This document shows positions 54,843 through 63,703 of a DNA stretch of 64,000 bases, piece by piece; positions within the stretch are counted from its first letter, which is position 1; each line of letters opens with the position of its first letter. This stretch comes from Candidatus Mediterraneibacter guildfordensis (GTDB taxonomy: Bacteria > Bacillota > Clostridia > Lachnospirales > Lachnospiraceae). The notes below the pieces were generated by a model. The model was not told where the DNA came from and searched no databases. It saw nothing but the letters and a program-made list of their open reading frames with translations. The translations under genes were made by a program, and so were the position numbers. The DNA is taken from positions 1-64,000 of the forward strand of contig DXIS01000008.1 in the NCBI GenBank assembly GCA_019112735.1, written 5' to 3'.

Positions 54843-55376
54843 ATGAGATCCATAAAGATCAGACGGATCATCGTGACCGCGGTGATCCTTCTTGCCGCAT
54901 ATCTGCTGCAGACAGCAGTCTTCCCTGCGCTTGAGATCGCAGGTGTTAAACCGAATTTCATGCTTATTGTGACAGCGTCTTTCGGATTCATGAGGGGTTC
55001 GAGAGAGGGGATGCTGGTCGGGTTTGTGTCCGGGCTTCTGATCGATATCCAGTCCGGGGATATGATCGGTTTCTATGCGCTTATTTACCTGGCTGCAGGA
55101 TATGTGAACGGGATATTTGAACAGATTTACTTTGATGAGGATATTAAACTTCCGCTGTTTCTCATCGCGGGAACGGATCTTCTGTACGGTGTGGCGATTT
55201 ATTTTCTGACGTTCCTGCTCAGAAGTGATTTTAATTTTCTGTATTATCTGAACCGGATCATTATTCCGGAAACGATTTATACGATTGTGATTACGCTTGT
55301 TGCTTATCCTCTGCTGCTGTATATCAATCAGCGTCTTGAAGAGGAAGAAAAAAGGAGTGGAAGCAGATTTGTTTAG
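54843..55376 (+). CDS. mreD: Rod shape-determining protein MreD
   Basis: 177 residues with five or six transmembrane segments (RRIIVTAVILLAAYLLQTAV start, KPNFMLIVTASFGFMRG, GMLVGFVSGLLIDIQSGDMIG, then others). The GLLIDIQSG-type motif is typical of MreD. Follows mreC by 3 bases and overlaps the PBP2 gene slightly at its 3' end. Confidence 0.93.
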   Translation: MRSIKIRRIIVTAVILLAAYLLQTAVFPALEIAGVKPNFMLIVTASFGFMRGSREGMLVGFVSGLLIDIQSGDMIGFYALIYLAAGYVNGIFEQIYFDEDIKLPLFLIAGTDLLYGVAIYFLTFLLRSDFNFLYYLNRIIIPETIYTIVITLVAYPLLLYINQRLEEEEKRSGSRFV

Positions 55377-58242
55377 AGAGATTATTGACAGGATCAAAGA
55401 AGCGGCTGAGTATGTAATGAAGTCCAGATTAATGGTGCTGATCCTGGTATTCTGTATGACATCGACCGTGCTGATCGGCAGGCTGTTTTACCTTCAGATC
55501 GTCAGGGGCGAAGACTATCTGGAGAATTATGAACTTCAGATCAGGAGGACCGATTCAACCGCGGGGACCAGAGGAAATATTTATGACAGGAACGGAAATG
55601 TCCTGGCGTACAATGAACTGGCGTATGCGGTGACGATCAAGGACACCATGCCGGCGGATACGGATACAGATGAGTATAATGAGATCCTGAACAGCACGCT
55701 GGACCAGGTCCTTGAACTGGTAGAGAAAAACGGAGATTCAGTGATCGACAGTTTTGGCATTATCCTGAACTCGGCGGGAGAGTATGAGTACGCCGAGACA
55801 AATGAAACGAGGAAACTCCGGTTTATAGCGGACGTGTACGGGCAGGCCTACGTGGACGACCTGACTCCGGCGCAGAGGAATCAGTCGGCCGCTAATCTGA
55901 TACACTATCTGTGCGAGAAACGATACGGACTTAACGATGATCAAGATGATCCGGACTATGATCCGGCTTATATCCTGAAAATGATCAATATGCGTTACGC
56001 CATGGGGCTTAACGGATACCAGCAGTACAGATCCACCACACTTGCATCGGATGTGAGCAGGGAGACTGCTGCGGCCGTTATGGAGAACCAGGACTCTCTG
56101 GCGGGCGTGGATGTGGAAGAAACATCCCTGCGCCGCTACGTGGACGGTGAGTATTTTTCTTCGATCATCGGATATACGGGCCTCATGTCACAGGACGAGT
56201 ATGACGCGCTGGACGAGGATGAAAAAGAAAAGTATTCCCGTTCCGATATCGTAGGAAAATGGGGGATCGAGCAGGTCTGCGACAGTACGCTCCAGGGAGA
56301 GAAAGGACAGTCCGTATACTATGTCGACAACCTTGGAAAAGTGACGGATACGATCAGTTCGACCGAACCGAAGGCCGGAAATGACGTATATCTTACAATT
56401 GATAAAGATCTGCAGATCAGTGCCTATAAACTTCTGGAAGAGAAGATCGCAGGCATCCTGCTCAGCAAACTGACGGATACATTAAACTACGATCCGGCGG
56501 ATGCCGGTGATGCGAGCGAAATCCTGATCCCGGTCAGTGATGCTTATCATGCATTTATCGCGAACAGCGTGATCGACATGAAGCATTTCGCCAGTGAAGA
56601 CGCGAAAACGGCAGAGAAAGCGGTTTATGCAGTGTTTACTGACAAACGAAAGAGTGTGACGGACCAGATCACAGATCAGCTCCAGGATCCTGGCGCGCCG
56701 GCATATAAGGATCTCTCCGAGGAGATGCAGGCTTATATGACCTACATTTACAGGCAGGTCCTGGTGGAAAAAACAGGGATCGTCATCTCTGACGCTGTGG
56801 ACGCGACGGATGAAACGCTGCTTGCATGGACCCAGGATGGAACGATCAGCCTTCATGCATTCCTCAACTATGCCATTTCACAGAACTGGATCGATACGGC
56901 GATACTCGGGGACAGCACGTATTCAAGTTCCGAGGAGATTTATCAGGAACTGGTGGATTATCTGCAGGAATATTTGAACAGTGACAGTGATTTCGACAAA
57001 CTTCTCTATGAATATCTTATAAAATCAGGGAGTATCACCGGCGGCCAGATATGTGCGATCGTATATGAGCAGGGTGTGCTTCCGATGGAGGAGGACAAGT
57101 ATAACGGGCTCCTGGACGGATCCGTGGATGCGTTCGGCTGGCTCTACAATAAAATAGACACTCTTCAGATCACGCCCGGCCAGCTTGCCCTTGAACCCTG
57201 TTCCGGCGGGATCGTTGTAACGGATCCGAATACCGGCGATGTACTTGCCTGTGTATCTTATCCGGGATATGACAATAACCGTCTGGCTAACACGATGGAT
57301 TCCGCATATTATAATCAGCTGGCAACCGGTACGGCCCGCGCATTTTATAACCGGGCGACCCAGGAGAAAACCGCTCCCGGATCCACGTATAAAATGATAT
57401 CTTCGGCGGCGGGGCTTGAAGAAGGCGTGATCGACGCAAACAGCCAGATCTATTGCAACGGTGAATTTACAACTGTAACACCGAGCCCGAAGTGCTGGAT
57501 CTATCCGGGCGGACATGGCTCGCTTGACGTAGTGGGCGCGATCGAAAACTCCTGCAACGTATTTTACTATAATGTGGGATATGATCTCAGCATTGATGCA
57601 GACGGGAACTATGACAGTACGCTTGGAACGGACCGCCTTGCAAAATATGCGGAAATGTTCGGCCTCGGCGAGAAATCCGGTCTGGAGATCGATGAGGCAT
57701 CCCCGGAGATTTCGGATGAATATTCGATCCAGTCAGCGATCGGCCAGGGCACGAATAACTATACGGTCAGCCAGTTGAACCGCTATGTTACAGCGATCGC
57801 GAACAGAGGCACCGTGTACGATCTGACGCTGATCGATAAAACGACAGATTCCAGCGGAAACCTTCTAAGAGATAATGAGGCGGAAGTCGTGCGGACGATC
57901 GATGAACTGGATACGTCTACATGGGACCTGCTGCAGGAAGGTATGGAGCGGATGATCACAAGCAACTATTCCGTATTTGCCGGACTGGAATTCTCTATGG
58001 CGGGGAAGACCGGTACAGCGCAGCATAATGAACTGCATGCCGAGCATGTGCTGTTCGTCGGATATGCACCGGCGGATTCTCCGGAAGTATCGATCGCTGC
58101 ACGTATTCCTTACGGCTATAATTCAGGATATGCGTCGCAGGTTGCCAGAGATGTCCTCAGGATCTATTTTGATCCGGAACTCAAGGATGAGCTGATCACG
58201 GGACATGCGGCGGAACTCGGCAGCGGAATCGCGGGAGACTGA
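55369..58242 (+). CDS. mrdA: Penicillin-binding protein 2 (elongasome transpeptidase) with large insertion
   Basis: 957 residues from TTG 55369, behind aaaggagtgg; the frame opens earlier at 55297 inside mreD. One transmembrane helix, a PBP dimerisation domain (IRRTDSTAGTRGNIYDRNGNVLAYNE in part), and the transpeptidase with S672-T-Y-K675, S728-C-N730 and K880-T-G. Normal PBP2 proteins have about 600-720 residues. The excess is an insertion of about 240 residues (365-605, ending LQITPGQLALEPC) between the start of the transpeptidase domain and GGIVVTDPNTGDVLA. It cross-links side-wall peptidoglycan with RodA and MreC. Confidence 0.93.
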   Translation: MFREIIDRIKEAAEYVMKSRLMVLILVFCMTSTVLIGRLFYLQIVRGEDYLENYELQIRRTDSTAGTRGNIYDRNGNVLAYNELAYAVTIKDTMPADTDTDEYNEILNSTLDQVLELVEKNGDSVIDSFGIILNSAGEYEYAETNETRKLRFIADVYGQAYVDDLTPAQRNQSAANLIHYLCEKRYGLNDDQDDPDYDPAYILKMINMRYAMGLNGYQQYRSTTLASDVSRETAAAVMENQDSLAGVDVEETSLRRYVDGEYFSSIIGYTGLMSQDEYDALDEDEKEKYSRSDIVGKWGIEQVCDSTLQGEKGQSVYYVDNLGKVTDTISSTEPKAGNDVYLTIDKDLQISAYKLLEEKIAGILLSKLTDTLNYDPADAGDASEILIPVSDAYHAFIANSVIDMKHFASEDAKTAEKAVYAVFTDKRKSVTDQITDQLQDPGAPAYKDLSEEMQAYMTYIYRQVLVEKTGIVISDAVDATDETLLAWTQDGTISLHAFLNYAISQNWIDTAILGDSTYSSSEEIYQELVDYLQEYLNSDSDFDKLLYEYLIKSGSITGGQICAIVYEQGVLPMEEDKYNGLLDGSVDAFGWLYNKIDTLQITPGQLALEPCSGGIVVTDPNTGDVLACVSYPGYDNNRLANTMDSAYYNQLATGTARAFYNRATQEKTAPGSTYKMISSAAGLEEGVIDANSQIYCNGEFTTVTPSPKCWIYPGGHGSLDVVGAIENSCNVFYYNVGYDLSIDADGNYDSTLGTDRLAKYAEMFGLGEKSGLEIDEASPEISDEYSIQSAIGQGTNNYTVSQLNRYVTAIANRGTVYDLTLIDKTTDSSGNLLRDNEAEVVRTIDELDTSTWDLLQEGMERMITSNYSVFAGLEFSMAGKTGTAQHNELHAEHVLFVGYAPADSPEVSIAARIPYGYNSGYASQVARDVLRIYFDPELKDELITGHAAELGSGIAGD

Positions 58243-58294
58243 TGCCCAGGGTGATACAGATCAAATGACAGGTCTATAACAGGAGGAACAGATT

Positions 58295-59101
58295 ATGGGT
58301 GAAGTGATCGTCATTACATCGGGAAAAGGCGGCGTCGGCAAGACGACGACCACGGCGAATATCGGGGCCGGACTTTCCGGTCTCGGGAAAAATGTCATGG
58401 TGATCGATACGGATCTCGGACTTCGCAATCTCGATGTAGTGCTGGGAATGGAAAACCGCATCGTATATAACATAGTGGATGTTATAGAAGGAAACTGCAG
58501 GCTGAAACAGGCTCTGATCAGGGATAAACGTTATCCCGGGCTCTGCCTGCTGCCGTCTGCGCAGACACGCGATAAGACCAGTGTATCACCGGAACAGATG
58601 AAGAAATTGATCAGTGAGATCCGGGATGATTATGATTTTATTCTTCTGGACTGCCCGGCGGGGATCGAGCAGGGCTTTCAGAATGCGATCGCCGGCGCCG
58701 ACCGCTCCATCGTCGTGACGACGCCGGAAGTGTCTGCCATCCGGGACGCCGACCGGATCATCGGCCTTCTGGAAGCGTCCGGCATCCGCAGGAATGAACT
58801 GATCGTCAACCGGCTGCGTATTGATATGGTAAAACGCGGCGACATGATGTCCGTAGATGATGTGACGGAGATCCTTGCGGTCGATCTTCTCGGTGTGATC
58901 CCGGATGATGAACAGGTGGTCATTGCCACGAATCAGGGAGAAATGGTCACAGGAGGGGATTCCCCGGCCGGGCGTTCTTATATGAACATCTGCCGGAGGC
59001 TTACCGGAGAGGAGATCCCGATGGAAGATTATATGAAGCACGAGGGGATCCTGGAGAAGATATCCGGATTCTTCCGCCGTAATCAGGAGGCAGCCGGATG
59101 A
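58295..59101 (+). CDS. minD: Septum site-determining ATPase MinD
   Basis: 268 residues. Deviant Walker A GKGGVGKTTTTANIGAGL, Walker B LLDCPAGIEQGFQNAI, VLGMENRIVYNIVDV, and an amphipathic C-terminal membrane helix (GILEKISGFFRR). The ATG follows aggaggaacagatt. No minC precedes it although that is the usual order; only 52 bases lie between PBP2 and minD. It overlaps minE by ATGA. Confidence 0.96.
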   Translation: MGEVIVITSGKGGVGKTTTTANIGAGLSGLGKNVMVIDTDLGLRNLDVVLGMENRIVYNIVDVIEGNCRLKQALIRDKRYPGLCLLPSAQTRDKTSVSPEQMKKLISEIRDDYDFILLDCPAGIEQGFQNAIAGADRSIVVTTPEVSAIRDADRIIGLLEASGIRRNELIVNRLRIDMVKRGDMMSVDDVTEILAVDLLGVIPDDEQVVIATNQGEMVTGGDSPAGRSYMNICRRLTGEEIPMEDYMKHEGILEKISGFFRRNQEAAG

Positions 59102-59307
59102 GTGTACAGTCTGTCTTTATCGCAAGAGAACGGCTGAAGAACCTGCTTGTATCCGACAGGGTGCAGTGTACGCCGGACGCCGTGGAAAGACTGACAAAAG
59201 AACTGTATCAGACGGTTTCTAAATATATGGAGATCGAACCGGGACAGATCGATATTGAGATCACCCGGACGGATATACATATAAAATACATGGGAGAAAA
59301 TCATTGA
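59098..59307 (+). CDS. minE: Cell division topological specificity factor MinE, short form
   Basis: 69 residues; shorter than the usual 85-90. The N-terminal helix/strand region ARERLKNLLVSDRVQCTPDAVERL in part matches the anti-MinCD domain (ERLxxxxxxDR), followed by the topological domain IEPGQIDIEITRTDIHIKY. It stimulates MinD ATPase. Coupled at both ends: ATGA with minD and TTGA with rodA. Confidence 0.9.
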   Translation: MSVQSVFIARERLKNLLVSDRVQCTPDAVERLTKELYQTVSKYMEIEPGQIDIEITRTDIHIKYMGENH

Positions 59308-60437
59308 AAGCTTTTCTGAAAAAACTGAATCTGCATTATCATATAAAAGATTATAAATTCGGACTGGTCATACCGGTTGTTGTACTTGCTGTTTTTGGTG
59401 TATTCATGGTCTACAGTGCCCGGCCGGAACTGATGACGCGCCAGGTCCTGGGCGTGGCCCTCGGCATTGCCGCCATGGTCGTGATCTCGCTGGTTGATTA
59501 TAATTGGGTGCTGAAGCTGTACTGGCCTCTGTATTTCCTGAACCTTATCCTTCTGGCGGCTCTCTGGATCCCGGGACTCGGTGTTGTTGCAAACGGGGCA
59601 AGACGCTGGCTCAGGATCGGATTCCAGTTTCAGCCGTCGGACCTGACAAAGATCCTGATGATCCTGTTTTTCGCCAGATTCCTTGCGGACAGGGAGAAGT
59701 CGATCAATAATCCGAAAGTGATCCTTCAGGCTGTCGGGCTCATCCTGCCTTCGCTGGCTCTGATCTATGCACAGCCCAACCTGTCAACAACATTATGTGT
59801 GGCGGCTCTTTTCTGCGCACTGATGTTCCTGGGCGGTCTGAGTTATAAATTTGTTGGAACGGTCCTTGCGGTCGCGGTTCCGGCAATCCTTATTTTTCTT
59901 GCCGTCGCCGTGCAGCCGAACCAGCCGTTCCTGCATGACTATCAGCAGGACCGTATCCTTGCATGGCTTGAACCGGAGAAATATTCATCGGATGAATCCT
60001 ACCAGCAGCTGAATTCCGTTATGGCGATCGGTTCCGGACAGCTCTCCGGCAAAGGATATAACAATGATGCTACAACTTCCGTAAAGAACGGAAATTATGT
60101 TGCGGAACCGCAGACGGATTTTATTTTTGCAATAATCGGTGAAGAATTGGGATTTGTGGGTTGTTGTGCGGTCATATTTTTGCTATTATTAATTGTGATA
60201 AAGTGTATGATGATTGGCTTGAAAGCGAAAGATACAGGAGGGCGGATCATTTGCGGCGGGGTTGCCGCACTGATAGGTGTACAGAGTTTTATTAATATCG
60301 GTGTGGCTACGCTCATCCTTCCGAATACTGGTTTATCACTGCCCTTTGTAAGTTATGGACTGACTTCCGTTGTGTGCTTTTTTATGGGGATCGGTTTCGT
60401 ATTGAATGTCGGCTTACAGCCTAACAAATACCAATAA
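59304..60437 (+). CDS. rodA: SEDS glycosyltransferase RodA/FtsW family
   Basis: 377 residues from TTG 59304, overlapping minE. Ten hydrophobic segments; SEDS motifs WLRIGFQFQPSDLTKI, QNDATTSVKNGN-type loop (YNNDATTSVKNGNYVAEPQTDFIFAIIGEELGFVG in part) and the C-terminal LILPNTGLSLPFVSYGLTS. The pairing with PBP2 in the same operon makes RodA the likely identity. It polymerises glycan strands from lipid II. Confidence 0.93.
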   Translation: MKAFLKKLNLHYHIKDYKFGLVIPVVVLAVFGVFMVYSARPELMTRQVLGVALGIAAMVVISLVDYNWVLKLYWPLYFLNLILLAALWIPGLGVVANGARRWLRIGFQFQPSDLTKILMILFFARFLADREKSINNPKVILQAVGLILPSLALIYAQPNLSTTLCVAALFCALMFLGGLSYKFVGTVLAVAVPAILIFLAVAVQPNQPFLHDYQQDRILAWLEPEKYSSDESYQQLNSVMAIGSGQLSGKGYNNDATTSVKNGNYVAEPQTDFIFAIIGEELGFVGCCAVIFLLLLIVIKCMMIGLKAKDTGGRIICGGVAALIGVQSFINIGVATLILPNTGLSLPFVSYGLTSVVCFFMGIGFVLNVGLQPNKYQ

Positions 60438-60449
60438 GGAGTGACGATT

Positions 60450-60845
60450 ATGAATATCGGACTGATCGCACACGATGCGAAAAAGAAACTGATGCAGAAT
60501 TTCTGCATCGCATACAGGGGGATACTCAGCAAGCATGAACTGTATGCGACAGGGACGACAGGGAATCTTGTAGAGAGCGTGACGAACCTGAATATCCATA
60601 AGTTCCTGGCAGGACATCTTGGCGGAAAACAGCAGCTCGGATCACAGATCGAGAACAACAATATCGATCTGCTCATTTTCTTCAGGGATCCGCTTGCCCC
60701 GAGGCCGCATGAACCGGATGTCAATGACATTGTAAAACTCTGCGATATGTATAATATACCGATCGCTACCAATATTGCCACAGCTGAAGCGCTGATCCTG
60801 GCACTTGACAGAGGAGATCTAGACTGGCGTGAAATCTACAAATAA
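60450..60845 (+). CDS. mgsA: Methylglyoxal synthase
   Basis: 131 residues from ATG 60450, 8 bases after aaggag. MNIGLIAHDAKKKLMQNFCIAY start, the phosphate-binding ATGTTG, GPLGGxxQ-type HLGGKQQLGSQIENNNIDLLIFFRDPL in part, with catalytic Asp in FRDPL. It turns dihydroxyacetone phosphate into methylglyoxal. Found after rodA in other Clostridia too. Overlaps the following carboxypeptidase gene by 17 bases. Confidence 0.95.
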   Translation: MNIGLIAHDAKKKLMQNFCIAYRGILSKHELYATGTTGNLVESVTNLNIHKFLAGHLGGKQQLGSQIENNNIDLLIFFRDPLAPRPHEPDVNDIVKLCDMYNIPIATNIATAEALILALDRGDLDWREIYK

Positions 60846-61875
60846 CAGAAATGTCCGTAAAAGAAGCAGACGGGCCGCGGCGCGCCGGAAGCGGAGACAG
60901 CAGCGGATCCTTGCCGTCGCGCTGAGCTGTCTGGTCGTTCTGGCCGGGGCCGGGACGGCGGCAGGCGCTTTTATCCTGGACCGGATGCATGATTATATTG
61001 CGGAATACGAATATGAACAATACAACAGTGGTCTCTGGCAGGACGACCTCTTTGCCTCATCATTGTGCGTGACAGGGAGCGGTGAAGTAAAGCTCGACGG
61101 ATTTGAACCTGATACAGAGCTGCACTCTGCAGGTCTGTTTGATGTGGGGCAGAGCAGTGTCCTCTGCGGATATAAGCTTTTTGATAAGCTTTACCCTGCC
61201 AGCACGACAAAGATCATGACGGCTTATGTAACGCTGAAGTACGGCAATCTGGATGATGTAGTGACAGTGAGCGAAAATGCCGTTGATTTTAACTGGGATG
61301 AAGTAACGTGCGGACTCCGCGCCGGTGATACGGTTACGCTGTATGACCTGCTCTGCGGACTGATCCTTCATTCGGGAAATGACTGCGGGGCGGCGATCGC
61401 TGAACATATATCCGGAAGCGTTGAGGCGTTTGCAGAGCTTATGAACCAGGAAGCGTCCGCGCTGGGCGCCACGGGTTCGCATTTTGTGAATCCCCACGGA
61501 CTGCATGATGAGGATCATTATACAACGGCCTATGATCTTTACCTTATATTTAATGAATGTATAAAGGATGAGCGTTTCGTGGATATTATCACTATGGATT
61601 CTTATACCGGGACGCTGACCGGGGCGGACGGTGCTGAGCGTACCGAAACATGGACGCCCACGAATTTCTACAACAGTGGCCGGCATTCCATGCCGGAGGG
61701 CATAACCGTCCTTGGCGGAAAGACCGGTACGACGGATCAGGCCGGAAACTGTCTTATCATTTATGATCAGAACAGTGAAGGACAGCCGTTTATCTCGGTG
61801 GTCATGGGGGCGCCGAGCAGAGACGTGCTCTATGAACAGATGGATCAGATGATGATCAGCGGAATCAATGGATAA
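60829..61875 (+). CDS. D-alanyl-D-alanine carboxypeptidase (S11 family)
   Basis: 348 residues from GTG 60829. A very basic cytoplasmic N-terminus (RKRSRRAAARRKRRQQR), one membrane helix, then the S11 peptidase domain with S125-T-T-K128 (YPASTTKIMTAYV), S182-G-N (HSGNDCG) and K298-T-G (GGKTGTT). It trims the terminal D-Ala of peptidoglycan stems. The membrane signal anchor is uncleaved-looking, unlike the usual cleaved leader plus C-terminal anchor. It ends the cell-shape operon. Confidence 0.92.
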   Translation: MKSTNNRNVRKRSRRAAARRKRRQQRILAVALSCLVVLAGAGTAAGAFILDRMHDYIAEYEYEQYNSGLWQDDLFASSLCVTGSGEVKLDGFEPDTELHSAGLFDVGQSSVLCGYKLFDKLYPASTTKIMTAYVTLKYGNLDDVVTVSENAVDFNWDEVTCGLRAGDTVTLYDLLCGLILHSGNDCGAAIAEHISGSVEAFAELMNQEASALGATGSHFVNPHGLHDEDHYTTAYDLYLIFNECIKDERFVDIITMDSYTGTLTGADGAERTETWTPTNFYNSGRHSMPEGITVLGGKTGTTDQAGNCLIIYDQNSEGQPFISVVMGAPSRDVLYEQMDQMMISGING

Positions 61876-61918
61876 AAGCCTTCCGCATCCCGGAAAATAA
61901 GGATGCGGAAGGCTTTTT
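61875..61918. terminator. Bidirectional terminator between the carboxypeptidase and DUF378 genes
   Basis: aaagccttccgcatcc (61875-61890) and ggatgcggaaggcttt (61901-61916) form a perfect 16-bp stem with T runs on both strands; it begins at the last base of the stop codon. Confidence 0.95.
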
Positions 61919-61932
61919 GCTGTACCGGTACT

Positions 61933-62136
61933 CTATTCAGACATTCCTCTGATCCTTCCGTACAGACTGAGAAGATAGAGTCCGCACAGGCCGACAAGAG
62001 TATAAATGATCCTTGATAGCCAGCTCATATTTCCAAAAAGGAAGGAGACAAGATCGAATCGGAATATCCCGATCAGGAGCCAGTTTACGGCGCCGATGAT
62101 CACAAGAGTCAGAGCTGTGTAATCAAACCATTTCAT
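61933..62136 (-). CDS. DUF378 domain membrane protein
   Basis: 67 residues on the minus strand, with aaaggaggaaataac before the ATG. Two hydrophobic helices: YTALTLVIIGAVNWLLIGIF and SRIIYTLVGLCGLYLLSLYG. The segment IGAVNWLLIGIFRFDLV is the hallmark of the DUF378 family (small inner-membrane proteins of unknown function). It ends at a shared bidirectional terminator and diverges from the HlyD-like gene. Confidence 0.9.
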   Translation of the reverse strand: MKWFDYTALTLVIIGAVNWLLIGIFRFDLVSFLFGNMSWLSRIIYTLVGLCGLYLLSLYGRIRGMSE

Positions 62137-62185
62137 GTTATTTCCTCCTTTACAGTCTCAATATTTTCAGTATTGCCATAAAAAC

Positions 62186-62214
62186 TGGAAATATACATAT
62201 TATCATGTTATACT
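62186..62214 (+). promoter_or_regulatory. Probable promoter of the HlyD-like gene
   Basis: TGGAAA (62186-62191), 17-bp spacer, TATACT (62209-62214), 46 bases before the TTG start. Confidence 0.55.
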
Positions 62215-62260
62215 GTTTAAGTTAGGGAGCCTGAATAATTGGCAGGAGGTGTACTCTGGA

Positions 62261-63667
62261 TTGAAAAAAAGAAAAAGCAGTAAAAAGAATAAATCAATCA
62301 GTATAAAAAAATACAGAGGCAGGCTGGATCTGAATATCGGTATTATTCTTTTTGCAGTTGTCCTTTTTTATCTTCTGATCACGGTGGTGAGTTACCTTGG
62401 CAGGGATAAAATATCAGTCTATGAAGTGCGAAAGGGAAGCATTGTCCGGGACAACTCATATACCGGGCTTGTTATCCGCGAAGAAGAGGCTGTCAATGCG
62501 GAGACAGACGGCTATATCAGTTATTATCAGAATGAAAACAGCAAAGTAAAGACAGGGACCAATGTATATGCGGTATCCGCAGAGAAGATCGATACTGAGA
62601 AAAATGATAAAAATACGGCTGAGGGAATATCACTGAATCCCGACCTTCAGAACGCGATCATCCTTCAGCTTCAGAATTATAATGAAAATTATAACGGGAA
62701 TGATTTTTCTACGGTTTATTCCCTGAAAAACGGGATCAACACCTCCCTTCAGGATACATATAATGTGACGCGTACGCAGCAGCTCGCAGCTGTGATCGAA
62801 GACAGCGGGATCGAAGTTACATCCTATCAAGCGCCGCGGGACGGTATTGTTGCATTTACAGTGGACGGATATGAGAATCTAACCAAAGAATCCTTCACCC
62901 CGGAACATTTTGATCTGACGGAATATGAGAGTACTGTCCTGTCGGACCAGATGCAGATCCGTGCGGGAGATCCGGCGTACCGTCTGATCACGAGTGAAAA
63001 CTGGTCCGTGATCGTTCCGCTGGACGAAGCGACGGCAGAGAACCTTATTAAAGATGAAGTGACAAGTATACGGGTCCGGGTGGATAAAGACAGTGAATCG
63101 ATGTGGGCTGATATCTCGCTGATCGAAAAAGACGGGGAATATTACGGATGCCTGGATTTTGATAATTCTATGATCCGGTATGCCGAAGACCGTTTCCTGA
63201 ATGTCGAACTGATCCTTGAAGATGAAACCGGATTAAAGATCCCGAAGTCATCCGTTGTGGATCAGAAGTTCTATGTGATCCCGCAAGATTATATGACGAC
63301 AGGGGGCAATAGCTCCTCGAGCGGGATCATGGTCAGAAATAAGGATGGAAGCATGGAATTCGTACCCGTGGATATATATGACGTCAGCGATGAAGGTGAG
63401 GTATGTATCAGCAGGGATGATGTGGAAGAAGGCACAACGATCGTGAAGCCGGATTCAGATGAGAGCTATGTGATTGGAAAGACCAGATTGCTTCAGGGGG
63501 TATATAATATCAATAAGGGCTATGCCGTTTTCAAAAAAGTGAGGATCCTCTGCGAAAACGATGAATATTATATCGTGCGCGAGGGAGAAGATTACAGCCT
63601 TTCCAATTTCGACCACATTGTTCAGAACGGAAAGAGTGTTAATGCAGATGATGTTGTATTTCAATAA
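62261..63667 (+). CDS. HlyD family membrane-fusion-like protein
   Basis: 468 residues from TTG 62261, about 11 bases after aggagg; the longer frame from 62135 crosses the promoter. A very basic start (KKRKSSKKNKSISIKKYRGR), one membrane helix (near 32-52), then a barrel-sandwich segment RKGSIVRDNSYTGLVIREEE with a lipoyl-like return at EVTSYQAPRDGIVAFTVDGY. The layout matches HlyD-type adaptors found next to yggS and sepF in Lachnospiraceae. No transporter gene is adjacent, so its partner and role are open; a link to division is plausible from context. Confidence 0.78.
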   Translation: MKKRKSSKKNKSISIKKYRGRLDLNIGIILFAVVLFYLLITVVSYLGRDKISVYEVRKGSIVRDNSYTGLVIREEEAVNAETDGYISYYQNENSKVKTGTNVYAVSAEKIDTEKNDKNTAEGISLNPDLQNAIILQLQNYNENYNGNDFSTVYSLKNGINTSLQDTYNVTRTQQLAAVIEDSGIEVTSYQAPRDGIVAFTVDGYENLTKESFTPEHFDLTEYESTVLSDQMQIRAGDPAYRLITSENWSVIVPLDEATAENLIKDEVTSIRVRVDKDSESMWADISLIEKDGEYYGCLDFDNSMIRYAEDRFLNVELILEDETGLKIPKSSVVDQKFYVIPQDYMTTGGNSSSSGIMVRNKDGSMEFVPVDIYDVSDEGEVCISRDDVEEGTTIVKPDSDESYVIGKTRLLQGVYNINKGYAVFKKVRILCENDEYYIVREGEDYSLSNFDHIVQNGKSVNADDVVFQ

Positions 63668-63703
63668 TATGAGATCCGGCTGTGCAGAAAGGAGAGCGTA
63701 TAT

